Assembly: GCA_965215345.1 (NCBI GenBank)
Contig: CBDCDL010000002.1
Coordinates: 930,001-994,000, forward strand
Length of the DNA stretch: 64,000 nt
Reading direction: 5' to 3'
DNA from: CATQHW01 sp965215345
Lineage (GTDB): Bacteria > Spirochaetota > Spirochaetia > SZUA-6 > Bin103
Below are positions 24,056 to 32,982 of the stretch, one piece after another (the stretch's first letter is position 1; every line of letters begins with the position of its first letter). The position numbers were made by a program, and so were the translations under genes. The notes beneath the pieces were generated by a model. That model did not search any database, was not told where the DNA came from, and saw only the letters and a list, made by a program, of their open reading frames with translations.

Positions 24056-24514
24056 CTACCCTTCGGCTGCCGCCAGCGCGTTCGGGACCGTGTCTTCCGG
24101 CGTCACCGGCGACCACGCGCCGCGCACCATTCCGTCCGCGCCGACCAGGAACGACGAGCGGATCAGGCCCATGCCGGTCTTGCCGAACACCGTGCGCTCG
24201 CCCCACGCGCCGTACGCCTCGATCATCGCGCGCTCGGTGTCGCAGAGCAGCGGAAAGCCCAGCGAGAACTTGTCGTCGAAGCGCTTCTGCGCGGCGGCGC
24301 CGTCAGGGCTCACCCCCAGCGCGGCGATGCCCTTGGCGGCCAGCTCGGCCGCGTGGTCGCGCACCGAACACGACTGCCTGGTGCATCCGGGGGTGTCGGC
24401 CCGCGGGTAGAAGTAGATCAGCAGTTGCCGGCCCGCGTAGTCGGCAAGGCTGTGGGTAGTGCCGTCCTGATCCTGCAGCGAGAAGTCGGGCGCGGGGTCA
24501 CCTGCGCTCAGCAT
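24056..24514 (-). CDS. bcp: Thioredoxin-dependent peroxiredoxin Bcp
   Basis: 152-aa PrxQ/BCP-type peroxiredoxin that reduces peroxides. The peroxidatic and resolving cysteines are five residues apart in TPGCTRQSCSVRD, as in E. coli BCP. Other motifs: GDPAPDFSLQDQDG and IYFYPRADTPG. ATG at 24514 follows GGGAGG by six bases; an ATG two codons earlier lies within the ribosome-binding site. It overlaps the end of rpiA. Confidence 0.92.
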   Translation of the reverse strand: MLSAGDPAPDFSLQDQDGTTHSLADYAGRQLLIYFYPRADTPGCTRQSCSVRDHAAELAAKGIAALGVSPDGAAAQKRFDDKFSLGFPLLCDTERAMIEAYGAWGERTVFGKTGMGLIRSSFLVGADGMVRGAWSPVTPEDTVPNALAAAEG

Positions 24515-25253
24515 GTGCATCCTCCCCCGGTCGGTACCGGGTGACGTCGGTTTCGCTCCGGCCGACGAACAGGTCGTCCACCGGTCGCGTGAAGATACCA
24601 ACGCAGACGACGCCGGGCACAGTGGCGAGCTCCCGCTCGACCGCTTCCGGGTCGAAGGCGGAGGCCGGCTGCACGTCGACGATCAGGTTGCCGTGATCGG
24701 TGATGACCGGGCCGGCCTTGCGCACCGCCTCCCGCACGGCGCCGTCCAGCCCCAGCCGGTCCAGCGCGCGCTCGGCCACGGCCAGGGCGTCCGGAACCAC
24801 CTCTACCGGCACCGGGTGGCGGGTACCGAGCCGCTCGACCAGCTTGCCGTCGTCCACGACGATCGCGTACCGGGCGGCGGCGGCGGCGACGATCTTCTCG
24901 GTCAACAGGGCAGCGCCGCCGCCCTTGGTCAGCCGCCAAGCCGGGTCCACCTCGTCGGCGCCGTCGATCAGCACGTCCACCTCGCCCCGTACCGACGGAT
25001 CGCTCAGTCCCACCGGCGACAGCCCCAGCTCCCAGCAGGCGATCTGCGCCTGCCGGCTGGTGGGCACCACCATCAGGCCGGACAGGCGGCCGGCGTCGAC
25101 CTCGGCGCCTACGCGCCGGATGACCTCCAGCGCGGTGGAGCCGGAACCCAGGCCCAGGCGCTGGCCGTCGCGGACCAGCGCCGTTACGGCAGCTCCCGCG
25201 ATCTCGGCCTTCAGCCGCTCACTCCTGGTGTGGGGTTCGCTTCGCTCAGTCAT
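24498..25253 (-). CDS. rpiA: Ribose-5-phosphate isomerase A
   Basis: 251-aa isomerase of the pentose phosphate pathway. Signature loops: LGLGSGSTALEVI (phosphate), DGADEVDPAWRLTKGGGAAL (catalytic Asp/Lys region) and LTEKIVAAAA. The C-terminal region VPGVVCVGIFTRPVDDLFVG is typical. The ATG overlaps the lysS stop by eight bases; the 3' end overlaps bcp by 17 bases. Confidence 0.93.
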   Translation of the reverse strand: MTERSEPHTRSERLKAEIAGAAVTALVRDGQRLGLGSGSTALEVIRRVGAEVDAGRLSGLMVVPTSRQAQIACWELGLSPVGLSDPSVRGEVDVLIDGADEVDPAWRLTKGGGAALLTEKIVAAAAARYAIVVDDGKLVERLGTRHPVPVEVVPDALAVAERALDRLGLDGAVREAVRKAGPVITDHGNLIVDVQPASAFDPEAVERELATVPGVVCVGIFTRPVDDLFVGRSETDVTRYRPGEDAHAERR

Positions 25254-26850
25254 CCCGCACCGTCACGTTGGCCAGCAGCGCGTCGATGCGGGACACGCCG
25301 ATGGTGAGGATGAACTCGGCCAGGCGAGGCCCGCGGTCCTTGTCGATCAGGATCCGGTACAGCTCCGCGAACAGCTCCCGCGCCTCCATGCCGTGCGCGG
25401 CCGCCACGTCGTAGATGGCCTGGTGCAGGGCCTTGGGGTCGGACGAGCCGTCACCGGCCAGTCGCTCGCGCAGACCGGCGACGGCGGCGGCCACCGGCGC
25501 GGTGACCGGGGCCGCAGGCGCGCCGGGATCCCGCAGCCGGAACCGGAAGCCTTCCGGCGCATGCGTGGTGATCCAGTGCCAGGCGCAGCGGGCCCGTTCC
25601 CGCAGCCGGTCGCGGGCTGCGCCATCGGCCGTGCCGTTCGCCAAGCTGGTCACCACGCCGTCGATGTCGCCGTCGCGGATCTGCAGCAGGCTGCACAAAT
25701 GGCGGAAGGAGACCTCGACCGGATCCGCGGGGGTCGGCTGCTCCGTGTCGACCTCGCTCAACTCGATCGCGCGTCCCTCGCGAGCACGCCGGGCCGCCGA
25801 CGCCTGCTCGGTGCCGCGGCAGATCCGCGCGGCGCGATCGTAGTCCTCGTACGTCTTCAGCACGTCCAGGTCGAAGGAGATCTCGAACTCGCGGTCGGGC
25901 CGCGTGCGCGCGAACAGGTAACGGATCACGTCCGGCTGATAGACCGACAGCGCGTCGGCGACCGAGATCAACTGGCCGCTCGACGACGCCATGGTGCCGA
26001 CGCCGCGCACGTTGATCCAGTCGAACTTGAGCGTCGCCGGCGGCGGCCTCCCGAATACGTCGCCGACGATGGGCGCCGCCGTCTCCCACGAACCGCCGGC
26101 CGTGTGATGGTCCTTGCCGGCCGCCTCGAAATCGACCCCATGGTGGGCCCAGCGCATGGGCCAGTCGACGCGCCAGCCCAGCTTCACGCCGTCGCCGCGG
26201 CGCACATCGGCCACCCGCTCGCTGTCACAGGACGCGCAGCGGTAGGTCACCTCGTAGTCTCCGTCCCAGCTCAGGACGATGGTGCCGGCCGCGCCGCCGC
26301 CACAGGCGCAATACACCTCCACCGGCCACCAGTCGCCGGCGAGCGGCGTGGTGCGCTGCCGATCCAGGACCTCGCGCAGCCGCTGGCGATGGCGCAGCGC
26401 GGTGCGCACTCCTTCGGCGTAGACGCCGCTCCCGTACATCTCTGCCTGCGAGATCCATTCCGGCTCCATGCCCAGCCGGGCCATCTGCCGTTCGAACACG
26501 CCGGCGAAATGACGGGCGTAGCTCGCGCCGCCGCCGTAGGGGTCGGGTATCTCGGACAGCGGGACGCCGAGGTAGCGCTCCCAGCCGTCGCCGGGCAGGT
26601 GTGCGGGCACCTTGCGGAACCGGTCGTAGTCGTCCCACAGGTAGATGAAACGCACCCCGTACCCCAGCCGGCGCAGGGCACGGGCGATCAGCTCGGGCGT
26701 GATGATCTCGCGAACGTTGCCGAAGTGCACGGGGCCGGACGGGGTGATGCCGGCCGCCAGGACGTAGCAGTCCCGCTCGCCCCGCTGGCGGACGATCCGC
26801 TCGGCGGTGGCGTCGGCCCAGTGCCGGACCTCCTTCGACTGCTTCGCCAT
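25246..26850 (-). CDS. lysS: Class I lysyl-tRNA synthetase
   Basis: 534-aa class I LysRS, the form typical of archaea and spirochaetes, unrelated to the usual bacterial class II enzyme. The HIGH-like motif is GITPSGPVHFGN and the KMSKS-like motif MASSSGQLISV. A zinc-type four-Cys cluster (YCACGGGAAG, YRCASCDSE) lies in the middle, with GKDHHTAGGSW and WPMRWAHHGVDFE. Starts MAKQSKEVRHWADATA. First gene of the lysS-rpiA-bcp-mnmA-cobA/hemD run. Confidence 0.95.
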   Translation of the reverse strand: MAKQSKEVRHWADATAERIVRQRGERDCYVLAAGITPSGPVHFGNVREIITPELIARALRRLGYGVRFIYLWDDYDRFRKVPAHLPGDGWERYLGVPLSEIPDPYGGGASYARHFAGVFERQMARLGMEPEWISQAEMYGSGVYAEGVRTALRHRQRLREVLDRQRTTPLAGDWWPVEVYCACGGGAAGTIVLSWDGDYEVTYRCASCDSERVADVRRGDGVKLGWRVDWPMRWAHHGVDFEAAGKDHHTAGGSWETAAPIVGDVFGRPPPATLKFDWINVRGVGTMASSSGQLISVADALSVYQPDVIRYLFARTRPDREFEISFDLDVLKTYEDYDRAARICRGTEQASAARRAREGRAIELSEVDTEQPTPADPVEVSFRHLCSLLQIRDGDIDGVVTSLANGTADGAARDRLRERARCAWHWITTHAPEGFRFRLRDPGAPAAPVTAPVAAAVAGLRERLAGDGSSDPKALHQAIYDVAAAHGMEARELFAELYRILIDKDRGPRLAEFILTIGVSRIDALLANVTVRDD

Positions 26851-27153
26851 CGGTGTCGCGGAGTCTGTCGGACCGGCCGCACGAGCGGCAAGTCGTCACG
26901 CTCAAGCGCTCACGTTCCTCGAACCAGTCGGGGGCGGTGGGGGGGGGCGCGAGGCCGGCGCCGCTGTTGGCGGTTCCGCCTCGGTCGCTCGCCGAGGCCG
27001 TCCTCGACGTCGTGGTCGGCGGGGTGAGCGCCGAGGCACGGCTGGCGTTCGGATCTGGCTGTGTCCCGATGTGTCACCTTGAACACGGTCGCGGACCGAG
27101 TGACGCTTCTGACACGCTTGACGCCGCCGACCGCAGCGGACACCTTCGACGCG
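26851..27153. other. Divergent intergenic region
   Basis: About 300 bases between lysS (leftward) and the GHMP kinase (rightward), expected to hold both promoters. It contains the dispersed 12-mer GGAGTCTGTCGG at 26860-26871 and a run of nine G's near 26940. The kinase frame is open upstream to 27061, but the conserved start is at 27154. No gene is supportable. Confidence 0.6.
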
Positions 27154-28197
27154 ATGCCGGTGCGCAGAATCGCCTATTCTCGGTCGGGTCTGATCGGCAA
27201 CCCGTCGGACCTCTTCGGCGGTAAGGTGATCTCGCTGCTGTTCGACGCCTTCCGGGCGCAGGCCGCCGTCTACGAGTCGCGGCTGCTGACCGTGGTGCCG
27301 AACGCCCGCGATCGAACCACCTTCGACGACGCGGAGGCGCTGATCCGCTACCGCGGCCGCTTCGGCTATTACGGTGGCATCCGCCTCATCGAGGCGCTCA
27401 TCGTCCGCCTGCACCGCTACTGCCGGGAGCGCGGCATCGAGTTGCCGCGCCGCAACTTCACCGTCGAGTACGGCACCGACATCCCCTTCGGGGTCGGCCT
27501 TGGCGGCTCCTCGGCGATCATCACCGCCGTGCTGCTGGCGCTGATGGACTTCTACGAGCTCACCGACACCGACATCCCCAAGCCCGAGCAGCCCGGCATC
27601 ATCCTGGAGACGGAAACCGAGGAGCTGGGCATCGCCGCCGGCCCGCAGGATCGAGTGATCGCCGTCTACGGCGGCGTGGTCGTCATGGACTTCTCCGAGG
27701 AAGCGCACGAGCGCAACGGCGGCCGCCACGGCGACTACCGGCCGCTCGATCCGGAGTTGCTACCGCCGCTGTTCGTGGCCTGGGACGAGCGCCTCTCCAA
27801 GTCCTCCGGCACCATGCACAACGCCATGCGCTACCGCGCCGCGATCGAGCACGACCCCGCGGTGATCGAGGCCATGGCCCGCAAGGCGGCGCTGGTGGAC
27901 GAGGCCGTCGCCGCCCTCGGCGCCGGCCGCCGCGACCGGCTGGGCCCGATCATGGACCGGGACTTCGACCTGCGGCGCTCGGTCTACGACCTGCCCGCCG
28001 ACCAGGTGAAGATGATCGACATCGCGCGCCGCCACGGCTCGCACGCCAAGTTCGCCGGCTCCGGCGGCGCCGCCATCGGCACCTACCGGGACGACGCCCA
28101 CCTGGCGCGGCTCACCGCCGTCTACGCCGAGGCCGGCATCTCCGTGGTGCCGGTGCGCGTCGCCCGCCATCCGGAGCCCGGCGGCGCGGAGGCGTGA
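27154..28197 (+). CDS. GHMP-superfamily sugar kinase (glucuronokinase-like)
   Basis: 347-aa kinase. The ATP loop reads DIPFGVGLGGSSAII, the N-terminus has RSGLIGNPSDLFGGKVIS and the third motif FAGSGGAAIGTY. The layout is close to glucuronokinase-type GHMP enzymes that phosphorylate a sugar or sugar acid at C1. It overlaps the next gene by four bases (GTGA), a nucleotidyltransferase. The pair would convert a free sugar to NDP-sugar by salvage. The actual sugar is unknown. Confidence 0.82.
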   Translation: MPVRRIAYSRSGLIGNPSDLFGGKVISLLFDAFRAQAAVYESRLLTVVPNARDRTTFDDAEALIRYRGRFGYYGGIRLIEALIVRLHRYCRERGIELPRRNFTVEYGTDIPFGVGLGGSSAIITAVLLALMDFYELTDTDIPKPEQPGIILETETEELGIAAGPQDRVIAVYGGVVVMDFSEEAHERNGGRHGDYRPLDPELLPPLFVAWDERLSKSSGTMHNAMRYRAAIEHDPAVIEAMARKAALVDEAVAALGAGRRDRLGPIMDRDFDLRRSVYDLPADQVKMIDIARRHGSHAKFAGSGGAAIGTYRDDAHLARLTAVYAEAGISVVPVRVARHPEPGGAEA

Positions 28198-28955
28198 ACG
28201 CCGTCCTTCTTGCGGCCGGCTACGGGACGCGCATCCGCGCGCTGTTCCCGGACACGCCCAAGGCGCTGATCGAGGTGGGCGGCCGCCCCCTCATCGACCA
28301 TCTGCTGGCCAACTTGGCCCGCTCCGGCGCGGTCGAGTCGGCCCTGGTCGTCACCAACGACCGCTACCACGACGCCCTGCGCCGCCACCTGGACGCCGGC
28401 GCGCCGCCGCTGCCCACCCGCGTGATCTGCGACGGCACCGCCAGCGAGGAGGAGCGCCTCGGCGCCCTGGGCGACCTGCAGCTCGCCCTGCGCCGGATGC
28501 CGACCGGCGGCGACGTGCTGGTGGCAGCCACCGACAAGCTGCTGGCCTTCGAGCTGACGGAGCCGCTGCGCTTCGCGCGCGAGCGCGCCGCGCCGGTCAC
28601 CCTGTGCGTGCGCATGCCGGACCGGGAGCGCCTCGCCGGCCGGCACGGCTGCGTCGTCCTGGACGCCGACGCCCGCATCGTCGACTTCGAGGAGAAGCCC
28701 GCGCGGCCGAAGTCGGACGTCGCCAGCCTGGCGGTCTACGTGCTCACCGCTCAGGCGCAGGAGCTCCTGGACGACTACCTGCGCGGCGGCGGCGATCGCG
28801 ACGCGCCCGGCCACTTCCTGGGCTGGCTGACCCGCGCCACCACCGTGTACGGCTACCTCACCGGCGGCGCCCACGACGTCGGCACGCCGGAGTCCTACGC
28901 CGAGGCGCAGCGCGCCGCGGCCGGCGGCCTTCGGCGTCGGTGTCGAGGACCTTGA
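28194..28955 (+). CDS. Sugar-1-phosphate nucleotidyltransferase
   Basis: 253-aa protein of the RmlA/GlmU nucleotidyltransferase fold. MNAVLLAAGYGTRIRALFPD and TPKALIEVGGRPLIDHLL are the nucleotide-binding signature; VAATDKLL occupies the usual metal-Asp position. GTG start overlaps the kinase stop, so the two proteins are made together and probably act in sequence. C-terminus ends in low-complexity RRRCRGP. Confidence 0.85.
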   Translation: MNAVLLAAGYGTRIRALFPDTPKALIEVGGRPLIDHLLANLARSGAVESALVVTNDRYHDALRRHLDAGAPPLPTRVICDGTASEEERLGALGDLQLALRRMPTGGDVLVAATDKLLAFELTEPLRFARERAAPVTLCVRMPDRERLAGRHGCVVLDADARIVDFEEKPARPKSDVASLAVYVLTAQAQELLDDYLRGGGDRDAPGHFLGWLTRATTVYGYLTGGAHDVGTPESYAEAQRAAAGGLRRRCRGP

Positions 28956-29009
28956 TGGTGACGCCGCCGATCCCTTGAGACGGCAGCTCCCAGGCGGTAC
29001 CGTCCAGAC

Positions 29010-29522
29010 ATGGCCGAGGGTTCGCGGGCGGCTGCGGCGCACCTCGGACGGCGCACGTTCCTGCGCCGACTGACCGCCGTCGTGATGGGCGTCGGCTTGA
29101 CCGCGGCGTTCGCCGGGCTGGCCTCCATCGCCGGCCGCTTCCTGGTGCCGCGGCGGCGTGACGCGGGCCGCTGGCTGTACGTGGCCGAGCTGGCGCGGAT
29201 GCCGGCCGGCAGCGTCGTCGCGTTCGTCACGCCGAACGGGGAACCGGTCACCGTCGCCCGGCTCGGCGCCGGCGCGGATGCGCACGACTTCGTGGCCCTG
29301 TCGACCACCTGCCCGCACTTGGGCTGCCGGGTGCACTGGGAAGCGCACCGGCAGCGCTTCTTCTGCCCCTGCCACAACGGGGTGTTCGACGCGGACGGCC
29401 GCGCGGTGTCGGGACCGCCGGCGGAGGCGGGGCAGGATCTGTCGCGCTATCCGCTCCGGGTGGAGAACGGGCTGCTCTTCCTGTCGGTGTCGGTCCGGCC
29501 GCGGCTCGGCGAGGCGGCATGA
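29010..29522 (+). CDS. Rieske iron-sulfur protein (Tat-exported)
   Basis: 170 aa. A twin-arginine segment RRTFLRRLTAVVMGVG is followed by one membrane anchor. The [2Fe-2S] site is complete: C101 and H103 in CPHLGCRVHW, C119 and H122 in CPCHNGVFD, with C106/C121 available for the disulfide. It is the electron-transfer subunit of a bc1/b6f-type quinol oxidase. The cytochrome b gene follows with an ATGATG overlap at the stop. Confidence 0.93.
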   Translation: MAEGSRAAAAHLGRRTFLRRLTAVVMGVGLTAAFAGLASIAGRFLVPRRRDAGRWLYVAELARMPAGSVVAFVTPNGEPVTVARLGAGADAHDFVALSTTCPHLGCRVHWEAHRQRFFCPCHNGVFDADGRAVSGPPAEAGQDLSRYPLRVENGLLFLSVSVRPRLGEAA

Positions 29523-30559
29523 TGAGCCAAGTCGGCGAGCGGTTCCCGCTGTCGAGGAGCACGATCGGCAGCCTGCTGCAGGAGGACCTGCCCCCGCACC
29601 TGCGCCGCTGGTGGTTCGCGCTCGGCGGCACCCCGGCGTTTCTGTTCGTGGTGCAGATCGTCACCGGCGTGCTGCTGGCCCTCTACTACCGCGCCGATCC
29701 CGCGACGGCGCACGAATCGGTCCGCTTCATCACCGAGGAGGTCGCCTTCGGCTGGTACGTCCGCAGCGTGCACAAGTGGGCGGCGACCTTCATGGTGGCC
29801 GCCGTCGCCCTGCATCAGCTCCGCGTCTTCTTCACGGCGGCCTACCGCTACCCGCGTGAGATGAACTGGATGATCGGCACGCTCCTCCTGGTCTGCACGC
29901 TCATGACCGGCTTCACCGGCTACAGCCTGGTGTTCGAGCAGCTCAGCTACTGGGGCGCCACGGTGGGCGCGAACGTCGCCGGCTCCGTGCCGCTGATCGG
30001 CGGCCTGCTGCGGCGGCTGCTGCTGGGCGGCGACGCATACAATCAGGCGACCCTGGCGCGCTTTTTCATCCTGCACGGGGCGGTGCTGCCGGTGACCATG
30101 ATCCTGCTGCTGGCAGTCCACCTGCTGCTGGTCCGCCTGCAGGGCGTCAGCGACCTGCGCTCCCCGGCCGACCGAGCGGCGAGCCGGCGGCGCTACCGGC
30201 TGATCCCGGACCACCTGTACGTCGAGCTCACCGTCGTGCTGGTGCTGCTGATCGCGCTGTCGGCGCTGGCCACCGCGCTCCCGGCGCGGGTCGGGCCGCC
30301 GGCCGACCCGCTGACCACGCCGGAGGTGATCAAGCCGGAGTGGTTCTTCTACCCCATGTTCCGCTGGTTGAAGCTGTTCAGCGGCACCGCCGCGCTGCTG
30401 ACCCTCGGCCTTGCCTTCTTCCTCGCCTGTCTCTGGCCGTTCGTCGAGCGCCTGCTGATCCGGCTGGTGCGGGTGCCGGACGTCAGCATCTGGGTCGGCC
30501 TGGCGGTGGTCGCGGCGCTCCTCGGACTGACCCTGTGGGAAGCGATCGCCCCGCACTGA
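29519..30559 (+). CDS. Cytochrome b (b6-type, fused with subunit IV part)
   Basis: 346-aa membrane protein with about eight helices. Heme b ligands are H85/H99 and H186/H201; the 13 and 14 residue spacings match cytochrome b6. The quinol-site motif KPEWFFYPMF is present in the C-terminal part, so b6 and subunit IV are fused in one chain. With the Rieske protein it forms a quinol-oxidising complex. No cytochrome c1 or f follows; a multiheme cytochrome takes that place. Confidence 0.93.
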   Translation: MMSQVGERFPLSRSTIGSLLQEDLPPHLRRWWFALGGTPAFLFVVQIVTGVLLALYYRADPATAHESVRFITEEVAFGWYVRSVHKWAATFMVAAVALHQLRVFFTAAYRYPREMNWMIGTLLLVCTLMTGFTGYSLVFEQLSYWGATVGANVAGSVPLIGGLLRRLLLGGDAYNQATLARFFILHGAVLPVTMILLLAVHLLLVRLQGVSDLRSPADRAASRRRYRLIPDHLYVELTVVLVLLIALSALATALPARVGPPADPLTTPEVIKPEWFFYPMFRWLKLFSGTAALLTLGLAFFLACLWPFVERLLIRLVRVPDVSIWVGLAVVAALLGLTLWEAIAPH

Positions 30560-30572
30560 GGAGAGCCGAACT

Positions 30573-30622
30573 GATGGAGCCATATTGATGGAGCCATATT
30601 GATGGAGCCGTACTGATGGAGG
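30573..30622 (+). repeat. 14-bp tandem repeat in the leader of the octaheme gene
   Basis: GATGGAGCCATATT twice (30573-30600), a variant GATGGAGCCGTACT (30601-30614), then GATGGAGG, which is the ribosome-binding site of the gene starting at 30630. Each unit carries a GGAG core and an ATG. Confidence 0.9.
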
Positions 30623-30629
30623 TTGCCCC

Positions 30630-32252
30630 ATGCAGCGAGTCCTGATCGGCGGTCTGGCGGCCGCCTACGTCGTCACCCTCGTCTTCGTCCAGTGGAACGA
30701 GGTGGTGCGCAGCCGGCGCGAGGTCGGTCTGGCGGAGCCGCGCATCGTGGTCCCCGCCAGCTCGCGCGCCTGCGTCGACTGTCACGTGCAGACCACGCCG
30801 GGGCTGGTGGCGCACTGGGAGGGCAGCACGCACGCGCTGCGCGGAATCGGCTGTCTGGAATGCCACCAGGCGCATCAGGAAGACGCCGATGCGTTCGAGC
30901 ACTGGGGCGCCACCGTCGCCACGGTCGTGACGCCGATGGACTGCGCGCGCTGCCACCCGACCGAGGCGGCGGAGTTCGCCGCCAGCCACCACGCCAAGGG
31001 CGGCAACATCCTGGCGTCGCTGGACAACTTCCTGGCCGAGACGGTCGAGGGCGCCCGCATGCCGTTCGACCCGCACTCGCCGACGCCCGGCATGGCGGTG
31101 CAAGCGGTCGACGGGCTGGCGAGCGCGGCGCTGGGCTGCCTGCAGTGCCACGGCAGCAAGGTGGGGCTGCTGGCCAGCGACGGCGGCATGATCACCGTCG
31201 ACGACCTGCTGCCGGACGAGGCGGGCCGGCCGACCGCGGTCGCCGTGGTGGAGCGCATCCAGCGCGACGACGCCGGCCGCGTCATCTTCCACTCGTCGAC
31301 CTGGCCGAACACCGGCATCGGCCGGATCAACCTGGACGGCTCGCTCGGCTCCTGCTCGGCCTGCCACAGCCGTCACGACTTCTCGCCGCGGCGGGCGCGG
31401 CAGCCGGAGAACTGCGCCAAGTGCCACCTCGGCCCCGACCACCCGCAGAAGGAGATCTTCGAGGAGTCCAAGCACGGCGTCGCCTACCGCGACCTGATGG
31501 CGGAGATGAACCTGGACGCCGACACCTGGGTGCTGGGCGAGGACTACTCGCAGGCGCCGACCTGCGCCACCTGCCACATGTCGGCCAACACCCGCAACGG
31601 CCGCACGATCACCCACGATCCCGGCATCCGCATCTCCTGGACCAACCGCCCGCCGGTCAGCCTGCGCATGGACACCGACGAGCAGGGCCGCATCGTCACC
31701 GAGACCGATCCGGCCAAGCGGGCGTCACAGATCGCCGATACGGCCGACGCGAAGCGGCGGCGCATGACCAACGTCTGCCTGCACTGCCACACCCAGCCCT
31801 ACGTCACGGGCTTCTACGAGCAGTACGACAACCTGGTGGTGCTGTACAACGAGAAGTTCGCCAAGCCCGGACAGCAGATCATGGCGGCGCTGAAGGAGGC
31901 GGCGTTGCTCAGCCCGACCCAGTTCGACGAGGAGATCGAGTGGACGTGGTTCTACCTCTGGCACCATGAAGGACGGCGGGCGCGCCACGGCGCGTCGATG
32001 ATGGCCCCCGACTACACCCACTGGCACGGCATGTTCGAGGTGGCCGAGCGGTTCTACATGGAGTTGATCCCGCAGGCGCGCGAGTTGGTGCACAGAGCCG
32101 AGGCAGCCGGCCGCAGTGAGGCCGCGGCGGCGGCAGCGACGATCGACGCGATCCTGGCGCGGCCGGAGCATCGCTGGTTCGTCGACGGGGCAGCCGAGCA
32201 GACCATGGAGATCGAACGCGCCATGCAGGAGCGCTACGGCGCCGGCGGGTAG
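30630..32252 (+). CDS. Octaheme c-type cytochrome, hydroxylamine-oxidoreductase-like
   Basis: 540 aa with an N-terminal membrane anchor (VLIGGLAAAYVVTLVFV) and exactly eight CXXCH heme sites, the first at C48 (CVDCH), then CLECH, CARCH, CLQCH, CSACH, CAKCH, CATCH and CLHCH. The C-terminal YTHWHGMFEVAERFY resembles the HAO family, where a nearby tyrosine crosslinks heme in oxidising members; I cannot assign that residue. It probably exchanges electrons with the Rieske/cytochrome b pair and may reduce or oxidise a nitrogen compound in the periplasm. Preceded by a tandem-repeat leader. Confidence 0.85.
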   Translation: MQRVLIGGLAAAYVVTLVFVQWNEVVRSRREVGLAEPRIVVPASSRACVDCHVQTTPGLVAHWEGSTHALRGIGCLECHQAHQEDADAFEHWGATVATVVTPMDCARCHPTEAAEFAASHHAKGGNILASLDNFLAETVEGARMPFDPHSPTPGMAVQAVDGLASAALGCLQCHGSKVGLLASDGGMITVDDLLPDEAGRPTAVAVVERIQRDDAGRVIFHSSTWPNTGIGRINLDGSLGSCSACHSRHDFSPRRARQPENCAKCHLGPDHPQKEIFEESKHGVAYRDLMAEMNLDADTWVLGEDYSQAPTCATCHMSANTRNGRTITHDPGIRISWTNRPPVSLRMDTDEQGRIVTETDPAKRASQIADTADAKRRRMTNVCLHCHTQPYVTGFYEQYDNLVVLYNEKFAKPGQQIMAALKEAALLSPTQFDEEIEWTWFYLWHHEGRRARHGASMMAPDYTHWHGMFEVAERFYMELIPQARELVHRAEAAGRSEAAAAAATIDAILARPEHRWFVDGAAEQTMEIERAMQERYGAGG

Positions 32253-32328
32253 CGGCTCGGCTCGCTCGTGGGGGGCAGCCGCAGCTCCGGCCGTCAACGC
32301 AATCGCGCCGCCCGCCGATCAATAGAGC

Positions 32329-32982
32329 ATGCTCCGCTCCTGCGCCCGCCTGGCGGCGCTGGCCCTGCCCTTCGCCGCGACCGCCGTCCTCGCCCCGGCC
32401 CAGGACCTGCCCGTGCTCACCTTCACGTACGAGACCGCGCAGGGCGTGGAGGAGGACGACGAGGAGGTCCTGGAGCCCACCTACATCCGGCACACCCTGC
32501 TCACCAGCGCGCGCCAGGATCTGGGCGACGCCGCCCGCCTGACGCTGCCGGTCCGCCTGACCAGCCGCTCCGACCCGCGCGAGCCAGCCGAGGGCGCAAC
32601 CCAGTCGGTGAGCTTCCAGCCGCGCCTGGATCTCGACCTGACCGACCGGCTGGACCTGGGCACCGAGCTGATCCTGCGCCGCAGCGACGACCCGCTGTTC
32701 GTCACGGCCGGCGGCAAGCTGCAGTCGCGCCTCAAGGTCGGCGACGTCGCCCTGGACGGCTGGCTGAAGCCGCTGTTCGACCTCTACGCCGAGCAGCCGG
32801 AGCGCAACCGCCAGCTCTACACCGCCTCGCTCGGCATCACCTACACGGACGGCGGCCTGCGCGTGAGCACCCGCTACCGCGGCACCGCCCGCTTCGCCTT
32901 CGGCGAGGAGAGCGAGGTCGACCACCGCCTCTCCCACCTCCTGACCGTGTCCTTGCGCCTCGACCTGGGTGCCCTGCGTTGA
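32329..32982 (+). CDS. Exported, barrel-like protein of unknown function
   Basis: 217 aa with signal peptide (LAALALPFAATAVLAPAQ). The mature chain alternates hydrophobic and polar residues in many short strands (LDLDLTDRLDLGTELILRR, LLTVSLRLDLGALR), suggesting a small outer-membrane barrel. It follows the octaheme gene by about 75 bases in the same direction and may be a pore or partner for that system. No family recognised. Confidence 0.65.
   Translation: MLRSCARLAALALPFAATAVLAPAQDLPVLTFTYETAQGVEEDDEEVLEPTYIRHTLLTSARQDLGDAARLTLPVRLTSRSDPREPAEGATQSVSFQPRLDLDLTDRLDLGTELILRRSDDPLFVTAGGKLQSRLKVGDVALDGWLKPLFDLYAEQPERNRQLYTASLGITYTDGGLRVSTRYRGTARFAFGEESEVDHRLSHLLTVSLRLDLGALR

Noticed and set aside
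28122..29375. 417-codon minus-strand open frame under the nucleotidyltransferase and Rieske genes
   Set aside because: Both plus-strand genes have unmistakable motifs; the antisense protein is low-complexity and unrecognisable.
30573..30622. Tandem units considered as a mini-CRISPR
   Set aside because: Units are directly adjacent without spacers and only 14 bp long.
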